Shown here: positions 1 through 6,956 of the stretch, piece by piece
Layout: each line of letters opens with the position of its first letter
How positions within the stretch are numbered: position 1 is the first letter of the stretch
NCBI GenBank assembly: GCA_025455445.1
Contig: JALOMN010000080.1
Location: forward strand, 1-7,126
DNA length: 7,126 nucleotides
Direction of reading: 5' to 3'
Origin: Cyclobacteriaceae bacterium
GTDB taxonomy: Bacteria; Bacteroidota; Bacteroidia; Cytophagales; Cyclobacteriaceae
Position numbers and translations under genes: made by a program
Notes under the pieces: generated by a model
The model's database searches: none
What the model saw: only the letters and a program-made list of their open reading frames with translations
What the model was told of the DNA's origin: nothing

Positions 1-2
1 TT

Positions 3-3000
3 AACGTTGGAAATCTTCCTACCATAGGTGCCGGTTCATATTTTGTGAAAGTGAAAAAAATTGCTGGATTAAACCCAGGGTCTGGTTGTGAGTCTGCTCC
101 ATTCAGAGTTGATATTCTTGATAAACACGTTGATCCAACTGTTGTATTGGCTGCAACGGCCAATACCGCATGTGATACAAATTTTGAAGGTGCCATTCAG
201 GTTACCGTTACCAATCCCGGTTCAGCAGCAACTCCTGATTATAACTACACCTGGACGAGCACACCAGCTGCCTCACCAATTTTAAATTCCACAGGCAATG
301 GAAATGGATTGGATCCGGATGATAATTTTACAGGATTGAGTGAAGGCACTTATGCAATCAGCGTGAGAAATAATACTTCCGGATGTGTTGGTATCACACA
401 AACAATCATCACCAACGATGTTAAGCCGATCGTATTTGCAATGGCTACTGCTACCAATCAATTAATATGTAATCCAGATGGCAGCGTAGTAGTGGGACCC
501 AATGACATCACCATCGATGGTGTAATTGATCCTGATCATAATAATTTCGAGTTCACCTGGTCACGCACTACATTATCCAATATCGTGATTGGTCCCGCAG
601 TGGGTGTGGATGCAATTAATACCGGAAATCTGGCAACCATTGGAGCCGATTCATATTTCATACAGGTTAGAAAGCGGCCCGGCTTTAACCCCGGTTCAGG
701 TTGTACATCGGCTCCTTTCCGCGTAGACATTTTAGATCGCAGCATTGATCCTACTGTTGTACTTACTCCTTTTTCAAATACAGCGTGTGATACCAACTTT
801 GAAGGTGCCATTCAGGTTAGGGTTACCAATGCTGGTTCAGCTCCTACTGCATCCTACAATTATAGCTGGAACAGTACCCCAACTTTTATTGCCAATGGTG
901 TAAGCGATGGTGATGGAAATAATGCCGATGATAACTTCAGCAACCTGAGTGATGGCACTTACTCCATTACTGTTCAAAATACAACTTCAGGTTGCTTTGG
1001 TTCTACACAGGGAATTATTACCAAAGAAGAAACTCCTATTGTAGTTGCGAATGCCACTCCTATTAATCAGCTTATCTGTAATCCGGATGGCAGCATTACG
1101 GTAGGCGCGAATGATATTTTGGTGGGAGGTGTAATTGATCCGGTGCATACTAACTTTGATTTCACCTGGTCAAGAAATACCGTTGGTAATATTGTAATTG
1201 GCCCGGCACCGGGTATTGATGTAATCAATGTTGGCAACCTTCCTACTATTGGTGCGGATGCCTATTTTGTGAAAGTAAAAAAATTACCAGGCTTTGGTTC
1301 AGGGTCAGGTTGTGAATCTGCTCCATTCAAAGTAGATATCAAAGATTTAAGTGAGGATCCAACCGCGCAATTCACTTTTATACCTAACTCAAGTTGCAAC
1401 ATCAACAATCCAAATGGTGAAGTCAATGCAATCGCGCTTGAGCGCAACGGAACTACGGATACGTATACCTTCAGTTGGACATTGAATACCCTTGCTTTGC
1501 CAGGTACCATTACTCAAACAGATGGCTCGAGTGCAAGTAATTTAACCAGTGCGCCTGAAGGAAGCTATTCTCTTACCGTTTCAAACACAATCACCGGGTG
1601 CACATTCATTTCCGGTGTAAATGTAAATCTGGATTTAAGTAAGAGCCTTCCTAATATTATATCGATTAATAAATTTGAGCCGACTACCTGTATCGGAGAT
1701 GGAAGCGCAGAAGTAGTGGGAATATCTATTGGTGGAAATCCAACCATTTCAGGACCGGCCATTGCACCACCTAATTTTGAATATGAATGGTATGAAGGCC
1801 AATTTATTCCAACTGCAATTTTAGGTACTACCACACCCCTACTCTCACCCATTAAAAATGGAAAATACTTTGTTGTAGTAAAGGATCTGCTTACGGATTG
1901 TAAATCTGAACCCAGCGAAGTTGAACTGAGAGATGTTAACATTGTCTATCCGACAATAGAAATAACATTAACCGTTCCGCAGATAAGCTGCGACCAAACG
2001 ATATTCGGAACCGGTGTATTGGTTTCTACTGCTGATAATCAAAGCGATACTAATCCGAATTATACATTTGAGTGGTTCCCTAATCTGAATGCCAACGGAA
2101 CAAGCTTTGCTAGTACCAGTACGATAACCGGATTGAAATCCGGTGATTATTCACTCACAGTAAATAACCTCGCAACAGGCTGTAGCAAGAGCGCGCTTTA
2201 TATTGTTCCTGATAATTCACCACAATTCTTACCGCAATTAATCACAAGTTCATTTGCTCGCACGCTTTGCGTAGGTGAGGATGGATCGATACAAGCTTCC
2301 GTTGTGAACATCCGTCAAGACTATCCGTTCCCACTTAGCTATACGGCTGACTTATTTATTGGTAATAAAGAGAATGATCCGACCTTACCTACACAGACAC
2401 CAGATTTTCCTAATCTACCCAATGTGCCAGGGTTTCCTCAGAACTTTAGTTCGCCAAACAATTTACCGGAAGGTTTTTATACCGCGCGGGTACGCGATAA
2501 TAATACTAATTGCATCGCTGTAAAGGCAGAAGAAATCAAAGACGCAAGAGATAAACCAGAAGTTGTGATTGTAGAAGAAAGCCCGTTTGTTAATTGCGAT
2601 ATCCTATTTGCAAATGGCCAGCTCTTTGCAACCGCGGATGGAAGTCAGATAACCGGTTACCTGTTTGATTGGTATTCTGGAAGTTCAATAGGCACGGGCG
2701 CCACCCCTATACTTGTAAATAATAGCAGGTTAGTGGGGCAAATTGCCGGTGATTATACTGTGCGCGTTACCAATGAACTAACAGGTTGTGTAACAGATCA
2801 ATCAGGAAAAATTTCCGATGCCCGCATCTTCCCTCCTGCTCCTACCGCACTGGTTATCCGCGACAAAACAAATTGCCTTGTGCCAAATGGAGAAGTATTT
2901 GCCCATGTGAATTGTGTTACAATCGCACATGAGTTTGATTGGTATAATGGAAGCACCACTAAGCCAGCTTCTGATTTTGTGGGATCCAGTTATACCGACC

Positions 3001-3671
3001 GGGCAGAAGGATCGTATACAGTTACTGCAACCGATAAATTGACAGGCTGTGTATCACAACCAACTACGGTAACGGTAAAAGACGCAACAGTGCAACCACT
3101 CGTAACCCTAAGCTCCACACCGGAAGTTTGTATCTTACGCAATGGATCTGCAATACTTCAACTGAATAATGGCGAAAGTAATATAAAGAACATCGAAGTA
3201 TGCGGTTTACCGCTCACTATTGATCTTACGGTAGCACTTACTGATATAAACTGGTATAATTCATCCAATACACTAGTAGGAATTGGCGCAGAAGTTACTG
3301 GCCTGGAAGCTGGATTATATACAGCAGAGTTTACAAGTTCAGAAGGGTGCAGTGGCAGCGCTGAAGTGGAAGTTGGAACCGAAATACTTTCTTACAATCT
3401 CGTATCGGTAAATGGCGATAATAAAAATGATGTATGGATTGTAGATTGCCTTGAGAAATTCCCCGACAACAATGTAAAAGTATTTAACCGATCAGGCATA
3501 AAAGTATATGAGGCTGATGGATATAATAATTCCGATGTGGTATTCAGAGGAATTGGAGAAAGAGGAGTATATGCGTTGGGAAATGAATTGCCCGATGGCA
3601 CTTACTTTTATATTATTGACAAGCGTGACGGTTCTAAGCCGATAACTGGTTATCTTGAACTCGTAAGATGA
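3..3671 (+). CDS. Giant modular cell-surface protein, SprB-like, with C-terminal type IX secretion (type B CTD) domain; 5' end outside window
   Basis: This is the C-terminal 1222 residues of a very large secreted protein, probably a surface adhesin or filament of the SprB type. The frame is open from base 3 without a stop. The GTG at 45 is internal, because the residues before it (NVGNLPTIGAGSYF) match an internal repeat at about 1230-1268, so the true start lies upstream. About eleven complete modules of 88-111 residues follow a partial one. Each has an early Cys (TACDTN, LICNPDG, TTCIGDG), a central aromatic strand such as YNYTW or FEYEW, an L-x-x-G-x-Y-x-V turn, and a closing Cys (TSGC, LTGC). 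This is the layout of SprB-type repeats and Ig-like surface modules. The last ~92 residues match the gliding motility-associated C-terminal family, the signal for export by the type IX secretion system. The next gene, a PorP/SprF protein, overlaps the stop codon. The family is clear; the ligand, and whether the cell glides, cannot be told. Confidence 0.9.
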   Translation, partial: NVGNLPTIGAGSYFVKVKKIAGLNPGSGCESAPFRVDILDKHVDPTVVLAATANTACDTNFEGAIQVTVTNPGSAATPDYNYTWTSTPAASPILNSTGNGNGLDPDDNFTGLSEGTYAISVRNNTSGCVGITQTIITNDVKPIVFAMATATNQLICNPDGSVVVGPNDITIDGVIDPDHNNFEFTWSRTTLSNIVIGPAVGVDAINTGNLATIGADSYFIQVRKRPGFNPGSGCTSAPFRVDILDRSIDPTVVLTPFSNTACDTNFEGAIQVRVTNAGSAPTASYNYSWNSTPTFIANGVSDGDGNNADDNFSNLSDGTYSITVQNTTSGCFGSTQGIITKEETPIVVANATPINQLICNPDGSITVGANDILVGGVIDPVHTNFDFTWSRNTVGNIVIGPAPGIDVINVGNLPTIGADAYFVKVKKLPGFGSGSGCESAPFKVDIKDLSEDPTAQFTFIPNSSCNINNPNGEVNAIALERNGTTDTYTFSWTLNTLALPGTITQTDGSSASNLTSAPEGSYSLTVSNTITGCTFISGVNVNLDLSKSLPNIISINKFEPTTCIGDGSAEVVGISIGGNPTISGPAIAPPNFEYEWYEGQFIPTAILGTTTPLLSPIKNGKYFVVVKDLLTDCKSEPSEVELRDVNIVYPTIEITLTVPQISCDQTIFGTGVLVSTADNQSDTNPNYTFEWFPNLNANGTSFASTSTITGLKSGDYSLTVNNLATGCSKSALYIVPDNSPQFLPQLITSSFARTLCVGEDGSIQASVVNIRQDYPFPLSYTADLFIGNKENDPTLPTQTPDFPNLPNVPGFPQNFSSPNNLPEGFYTARVRDNNTNCIAVKAEEIKDARDKPEVVIVEESPFVNCDILFANGQLFATADGSQITGYLFDWYSGSSIGTGATPILVNNSRLVGQIAGDYTVRVTNELTGCVTDQSGKISDARIFPPAPTALVIRDKTNCLVPNGEVFAHVNCVTIAHEFDWYNGSTTKPASDFVGSSYTDRAEGSYTVTATDKLTGCVSQPTTVTVKDATVQPLVTLSSTPEVCILRNGSAILQLNNGESNIKNIEVCGLPLTIDLTVALTDINWYNSSNTLVGIGAEVTGLEAGLYTAEFTSSEGCSGSAEVEVGTEILSYNLVSVNGDNKNDVWIVDCLEKFPDNNVKVFNRSGIKVYEADGYNNSDVVFRGIGERGVYALGNELPDGTYFYIIDKRDGSKPITGYLELVR
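132..1355 (+). repeat. Two tandem copies of a two-module (A+B) higher-order repeat inside the surface protein
   Basis: Two in-frame units lie head to tail at 132-746 (615 nt, 205 codons) and 747-1355 (609 nt, 203 codons). Each unit is an A module (97 or 95 residues, with TACDTNFEGAIQV) followed by a B module (108 residues, with NQLICNPDGS, GVIDP and SGC.SAPF). Identity is visible at DNA level too; for example, 183-202 recurs exactly at 798-817. The 6-nt length difference lies in the A module. Bases 1-131 are the tail of a further B module, so the array continues to the left of the window. Such arrays in surface proteins arise by unequal recombination and can vary in copy number between strains, and they are prone to collapse in short-read assemblies. 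Confidence 0.9.
1356..3392 (+). repeat. Seven diverged ~90-110-residue modules of the surface protein
   Basis: After the A+B units come seven related but strongly diverged modules, at about 1356-1643, 1644-1940, 1941-2216, 2217-2549, 2550-2825, 2826-3089 and 3090-3392. Boundaries were placed by eye from the recurring early Cys, the late Gly-Cys or Asn-Cys, and the linker after it (ELRD, EIKDAR, KISDAR, VKDAT). DNA similarity between these modules is low, so they are older duplications than the A+B units. The 2217-2549 module is the longest because of a proline-rich insertion. The last two modules carry an extra Cys each (VNCVTI and EVCGLPL). Confidence 0.8.
3393..3668 (+). other. C-terminal type IX secretion sorting domain (gliding motility-associated, type B / CHU_C family)
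   Basis: The final 92 residues of the surface protein begin YNLVSVNGDNKNDVW. They continue through KFPDNNVKVFNRSGIKVYE, a GYNN turn and LPDGTYFYII, and end GYLELVR. The family pattern is a Pro-Asn-Gly-Asp-Gly-x-Asn-Asp start, an IFNRWG-x-x-VY core and a L-P-x-G-T-Y-x-Y end. All three blocks are present, although the Trp of NRWG is Ser and the second Gly of NGDG is Asn. Domains of this family direct cargo through the type IX secretion system and, in Flavobacterium johnsoniae, need a matching SprF-like partner. Such a partner is the next gene. Confidence 0.88.
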
Positions 3672-4597
3672 TGAGAAGACTATTAGCAATTTTCATTTTC
3701 AGTGTTTCATGTGCAATCAGCACAATGGCGCAACAGCGGGCAATTCAATCATTGTATATGTTTGATCCCCTGCTCATGAATCCTGCCTTTGCTGGTTCGC
3801 AGATACAGTTAAGTGCAACCTCTATTTATCGTAACCAATGGGTAAATTTTGACGGTGCACCTAAAACTTTCACAGCAACTGCGCATTCTGGCTTTAAACA
3901 AAACCGCGTAGGACTTGGATTGATTGCCGGAAGAGATCAGATAGGTGTGCATGATGAAACCTCGTTGTATTTTGCATATTCTTACAAATTACCGTTAAGC
4001 AGATTTGATAAAAACAAGAGCTTATCATTTGGCGTACAAGGAGGATTTAATACGCTGCGATCAGATTATACACTCACCATTTCAAGAGAAGAAGATCAAT
4101 TCGGTGTGTTTCGTTCGTTCAATCCTAACTTTGGTGCGGGCCTCTATTATAAAAGCAGTAAGGGTTATCTCGGATTTTCTGTACCCTACTTTTTAAATAG
4201 TGAAATTCTTACTGCGCAAACTGCCTTTGAAAGCAATGCCCGCAGGTATCGTTATTACTACCTTTCCGGAGGTTTTACCAAGCAAATATCAAAACAATTA
4301 AAATTGGTGCCTTCCGCGCTTGTCAGATTCCAGGATAAGGCGCCACTTTCGTTTGATGCAACTCTTATTACTGTGCTCTATGATGTAGTCGGCCTGGGTG
4401 CTTCCTACAGATTGAATGATTCGTTTATCGGATTATTTGAATTACAGCTTAATGAAAATTTCCACGTAGGATACGCTTATGATTTTACAACTTCCGACAT
4501 AAGAACCTACTCCAATGGCACGCATGAAATAATGATTAACTATAGAATTAAAATTACCAAGTTTCATCAGGGCCTCGAATGCCCCTCCTATTGGTAA
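3668..4597 (+). CDS. PorP/SprF family type IX secretion system membrane protein
   Basis: This 309-residue outer-membrane protein is expected to work with the type IX secretion system, specifically in exporting or anchoring the giant protein encoded just upstream. Residues 1-21 are a signal peptide (MMRRLL, then a hydrophobic stretch, then STMA) with likely cleavage before QQ. The mature start carries the family signature: QSLYMFDPLLMNPAFAG, then YRNQWVNFDGAPKT, then GLGLIAGRDQIGVHDE. The rest alternates aromatic and small residues as in a beta-barrel and ends CPSYW with a terminal aromatic, as usual for barrels handled by the BAM machinery. Length is normal for the family. The ATG at 3668 overlaps the upstream TGA as ATGA, implying translational coupling and a shared transcript; a second ATG at 3671 is an equally possible start. 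There is no clear Shine-Dalgarno sequence, which is common in Bacteroidota. Whether it is SprF-like (cargo-specific) or PorP-like (core machine) follows from context: an adjacent cargo favours SprF-like. Confidence 0.93.
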   Translation: MMRRLLAIFIFSVSCAISTMAQQRAIQSLYMFDPLLMNPAFAGSQIQLSATSIYRNQWVNFDGAPKTFTATAHSGFKQNRVGLGLIAGRDQIGVHDETSLYFAYSYKLPLSRFDKNKSLSFGVQGGFNTLRSDYTLTISREEDQFGVFRSFNPNFGAGLYYKSSKGYLGFSVPYFLNSEILTAQTAFESNARRYRYYYLSGGFTKQISKQLKLVPSALVRFQDKAPLSFDATLITVLYDVVGLGASYRLNDSFIGLFELQLNENFHVGYAYDFTTSDIRTYSNGTHEIMINYRIKITKFHQGLECPSYW

Positions 4598-4625
4598 ACT
4601 ATTTAAAGAGAATATAACATATGGA

Positions 4626-4633
4626 TATTTTTG
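4626..4633 (+). promoter_or_regulatory. Possible Bacteroidota -7 promoter box (TAnnTTTG)
   Basis: TATTTTTG is an exact match to the TAnnTTTG -7 element known for the primary sigma factor of Bacteroidota. It lies in the short gap between the PorP/SprF gene and the next gene. No good -33 TTTG was found at the usual distance; only an AT-rich TTTAAA sits there (4602-4607). If real, transcription would begin near 4638-4642. That would exclude the TTG (4631) and GTG (4637) as starts of the downstream gene and favour a start at or after 4668. A short motif like this can arise by chance in AT-rich DNA. Confidence 0.35.
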
Positions 4634-5581
4634 CACGTGAGTAAAACAGTTAACCATATTAAATCCAATGGAAATCAGGAGTTGAAATCACTCCATACGG
4701 TTAGTGTGCAAATCAGTTTATTCTTATTTCTTTTTTCAATTCTTATACTTTCAGCCTTCCCTTCTTCTGCACAAAAATTTGCAATTGGTGCCAGAGCAGG
4801 AGTCTCCGCATCGATGAGCGCCTTTGGAGACCCCGATGATAAAGCGGCATACACCAATCTGTGGAAGCCGGGCTTTTTTATTTCCGGACTTGTGAACTTT
4901 CCATTAAAAAATAATTTCTCGATGCAAACTGAATTTGGTTATGCGCAACGAGGCAGAAAGATTGAATTTAACGAAGACTCCTGGGTGAATGAAGCCACTT
5001 ACCGTTATCTCGATGGAAGTATGCTGCTAAGAAAGTCATATGCACTTAACTGGGCAGAAAATGTGCGTGGAAGCTGGTACTTTCAAATCGGACCCAGAAT
5101 AAGTTACTGGTTAGGAGGAAAGGGTGAGGTCACCTCCGGGGGTTTTTATTTTGATGAGGACGGCAATCGCCAGATTTCAAGAGGGGGTTCATACACATAC
5201 AAAGTAAAATTTGAGGAAGCTCCCACCGAACCATCATCACCCGACTTCGACATAATGTATATGTCGGATGTAAATCGCTGGTTATTTGGACTTGATTTCG
5301 GGATTGGAGTAGATGCACCGACCGCGGCCTTGCAACGGTTTGGTTTTGAAGTTCGCTTCACATCTGGTCATACTTTTTATGGCAGTCGAAATGGTGCCCT
5401 TAATCGCACGCTGGGTTTTACCGATAACCTGAGAGCCAATGAAAAAATACTTTCCGTTTCGCTTGATTATACACTCAACAAGGATGTGAGAGATTCCAAA
5501 AAGGGACAAAGTGTGAAAAGCAAAAAACTGATGAAATCAAATTCAAAGCCGAGGAAAAAAATTGATTCGATGATAAAATAA
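4631..5581 (+). CDS. Outer-membrane beta-barrel protein (porin-like, OMP_b-brl_2 type) with lysine-rich C-terminal tail
   Basis: This is a probable outer-membrane beta-barrel of unknown cargo or ligand. Read from 4631, a hydrophobic signal segment (QISLFLFLFSILILSAF) ends at SSA, with cleavage before QKF at about residue 47/48. The mature part begins AIGARAGVSAS and continues WKPGFFISGLVNFPLKNNFS, MQTEFGYAQRGRK and WYFQIGPRISYWLGGKGEV. This is the strand pattern of the OMP beta-barrel family (PF13568-like) common in Bacteroidota. A last strand (KILSVSLDYTL) is followed by 34 residues with 11 Lys and 2 Arg, which is unusual after a barrel. The start is unresolved because no ATG is in frame. 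Candidates are TTG 4631 (outermost, used here), GTG 4637, TTG 4682 and GTG 4706; TTG 4682 gives the neatest signal peptide. It lies 33 nt after the PorP/SprF gene, so it may share that operon or use the box at 4626. A role in type IX secretion is possible only from position. Confidence 0.8.
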   Translation: MHVSKTVNHIKSNGNQELKSLHTVSVQISLFLFLFSILILSAFPSSAQKFAIGARAGVSASMSAFGDPDDKAAYTNLWKPGFFISGLVNFPLKNNFSMQTEFGYAQRGRKIEFNEDSWVNEATYRYLDGSMLLRKSYALNWAENVRGSWYFQIGPRISYWLGGKGEVTSGGFYFDEDGNRQISRGGSYTYKVKFEEAPTEPSSPDFDIMYMSDVNRWLFGLDFGIGVDAPTAALQRFGFEVRFTSGHTFYGSRNGALNRTLGFTDNLRANEKILSVSLDYTLNKDVRDSKKGQSVKSKKLMKSNSKPRKKIDSMIK

Positions 5582-5586
5582 TCGTG

Positions 5587-6939
5587 TTAGTAATTTAACA
5601 GCTTCACCAACTCTTCCCTTACTTTTTCAGCATCCGGCATCATTCGTTTTTCAAGATTTACATTTAATGGTATTGCCGGAAGATCCGCTGCACCGCATGT
5701 AAAGATAGGTGCATCCAAAAATTGAAAACATGATTTTGTTAAACTTCCTGCCAGCGATTCAGCAATTGAATGTAACAGTGGTTGTTCGGTAACAATTAAT
5801 ACACGTCCATGATTTTTTACCGCATTGGTCATCAGTTCCCAATCAAGTGGGTTAAGTGTGCGCAAATCTATTATCTCTATTTTTCCCTTTAAGTGTTGTG
5901 CAGCTTCTTTGGCCCAATACACGCCCATGCCATAGGTAATCACAACGGCTGACTGGCCTGCATCCACCATAGAAGAATCTGCCTCTAACACAACTCTGCC
6001 TTTACCTAAAGGAATTATATAATCCTGGTCAGGCTCAATCGATTTTGCATCCAGTGTGCCAGGCACTTTACTCCAATATAAGCCCTTATGCTCAAGCATA
6101 ATAACGGGATTAGGATCATAAAAAGCTGCTTTCATCAAACCTTTCATGTCGGCTGCATTGGAAGGATACACCACCTTTATCCCGCGAATGGTAAGCAAGG
6201 TAGACTCAATACTTCCCGAATGATAAGGTCCACCCCCGCCATAAGCACCAATGGGCACGCGTATCAAGGACTGAATCGGAAATTTTCCTTTGGTGAGATA
6301 ACAGCTTTTAGAAATTTCTTCCACCAACTGATTAATGCCTGGCCAGATATAATCTGCAAACTGAATTTCTACTATTGGTTTAGCCCCCACTGCACTCATG
6401 CCGGCAGTGGAGCCGATGATATAAGCTTCTTGAATTGGTGTGTTAAATACACGTTGTTTACCATATTTTTTTGCAAGCGTGGCTGCTTCGCGAAACACAC
6501 CTCCCAGCCGCTCACCCACATCCTGTCCATAAAGAAGAGCTTCCGGATGTGTATGAAGTATTTCATCTATTGCATGAAGCGCAGCATCAACCATCACCAC
6601 TTTTTCACCATTCGAAGGTGTGCGGATGCCTTGCTCCTCTGTTACCGGTGTAGGCACAAATTCATACGAATCAAAATCATCCGGATCGGGATCTGCTTCC
6701 TTGACTGCCCGTTCAAATTCTTCTGCAATTCTTTTATTAATCGTTGACCTGGTGTGATTTAATTCATGCTCACTTACACCAAATTCTACTAACTGTTGTT
6801 CCAGCTTTTGAAGTGGATCACGATTATAATCCTCCCGCAAATCATCACCACGATACCATTCTTTGCGCACACCGGAAGTGTGATGCCCTAATAATGGACA
6901 TTTTGCATGAATAAGAATAGGTGCTCTTTCTTCCCGCAC
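5587..6939 (-). CDS. 2-oxoacid dehydrogenase E1 component, fused alpha/beta type: C-terminal end of E1alpha plus complete E1beta
   Basis: E1 of a branched-chain or related 2-oxoacid dehydrogenase complex: it decarboxylates a 2-oxoacid with thiamine diphosphate and passes the acyl group to E2. Counting from the GTG at 6939, residues 1-60 are the end of the E1alpha part (CPLLGHHTSGVRKEWYR). An acidic linker (EADPDPDDFD) follows at about 81-90. E1beta starts near 111 with a transketolase-like pyrimidine domain to about 290, including TPIQEAYIIGSTAGMSAVG, whose Glu171 matches the conserved Glu that activates the cofactor, then EIQFADYIWP and GAYGGGGPYHSGS. A transketolase C-terminal domain lies at about 310-440 (VVITYGMG, IEIIDLRTLNPLD, VTEQ). 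The GTG is not a true start: homology continues upstream in frame to about 6984 (ADFIASYECIKEAIDYVREER), then jumps to another frame. The full gene would be about 650-700 residues and begins outside the window. It is convergent with the barrel gene, with 5 nt between stops. Confidence 0.88.
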   Translation of the reverse strand: MREERAPILIHAKCPLLGHHTSGVRKEWYRGDDLREDYNRDPLQKLEQQLVEFGVSEHELNHTRSTINKRIAEEFERAVKEADPDPDDFDSYEFVPTPVTEEQGIRTPSNGEKVVMVDAALHAIDEILHTHPEALLYGQDVGERLGGVFREAATLAKKYGKQRVFNTPIQEAYIIGSTAGMSAVGAKPIVEIQFADYIWPGINQLVEEISKSCYLTKGKFPIQSLIRVPIGAYGGGGPYHSGSIESTLLTIRGIKVVYPSNAADMKGLMKAAFYDPNPVIMLEHKGLYWSKVPGTLDAKSIEPDQDYIIPLGKGRVVLEADSSMVDAGQSAVVITYGMGVYWAKEAAQHLKGKIEIIDLRTLNPLDWELMTNAVKNHGRVLIVTEQPLLHSIAESLAGSLTKSCFQFLDAPIFTCGAADLPAIPLNVNLEKRMMPDAEKVREELVKLLNY

Positions 6940-6956
6940 ATAATCAATCGCTTCCT

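Noticed and set aside
45..47. GTG at 45 as the start of the giant surface protein
   Set aside because: The same frame is open upstream to base 3, and those residues match the repeat near 1230-1268, so the GTG is an internal Val codon.
3701..3715. SVSC in the PorP/SprF signal peptide as a lipoprotein lipobox
   Set aside because: The -3 position is Ser rather than Leu/Val/Ile, the hydrophobic segment continues past the Cys, and a normal signal peptidase I site (TMA-QQ) with the family-typical mature start follows.
4442..4657. Antisense frame across the end of the PorP/SprF gene and the gap
   Set aside because: It has no recognisable protein pattern and overlaps conserved coding sequence; it is explained as a shadow frame.
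5123..5150. GGTGA-GG-TCACC palindrome followed by G- and T-runs inside the barrel gene, resembling an intrinsic terminator
   Set aside because: It lies in the middle of a coding frame that stays intact and conserved across it; the stem is only 5 bp and the G-run separates it from the T-run.
5585..5600. TGTTA-6 nt-TAACA inverted repeat at the convergent gene ends as a terminator
   Set aside because: A 5-bp AT-rich stem with no following U-tract on either strand is too weak, and such repeats are frequent in AT-rich DNA.
6088..6747. 219-codon open frame on the + strand opposite the E1 gene
   Set aside because: It lies wholly antisense to well-conserved E1beta sequence, and its translation is Cys/His/Phe-rich without any recognisable pattern, typical of a shadow frame.
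6937..6939. GTG at 6939 (minus strand) as a true start for the E1 gene
   Set aside because: It is the Val of a conserved DYVREER segment in the middle of E1alpha; homology continues upstream of it in frame, so a start here would be an artefact of the frame break.
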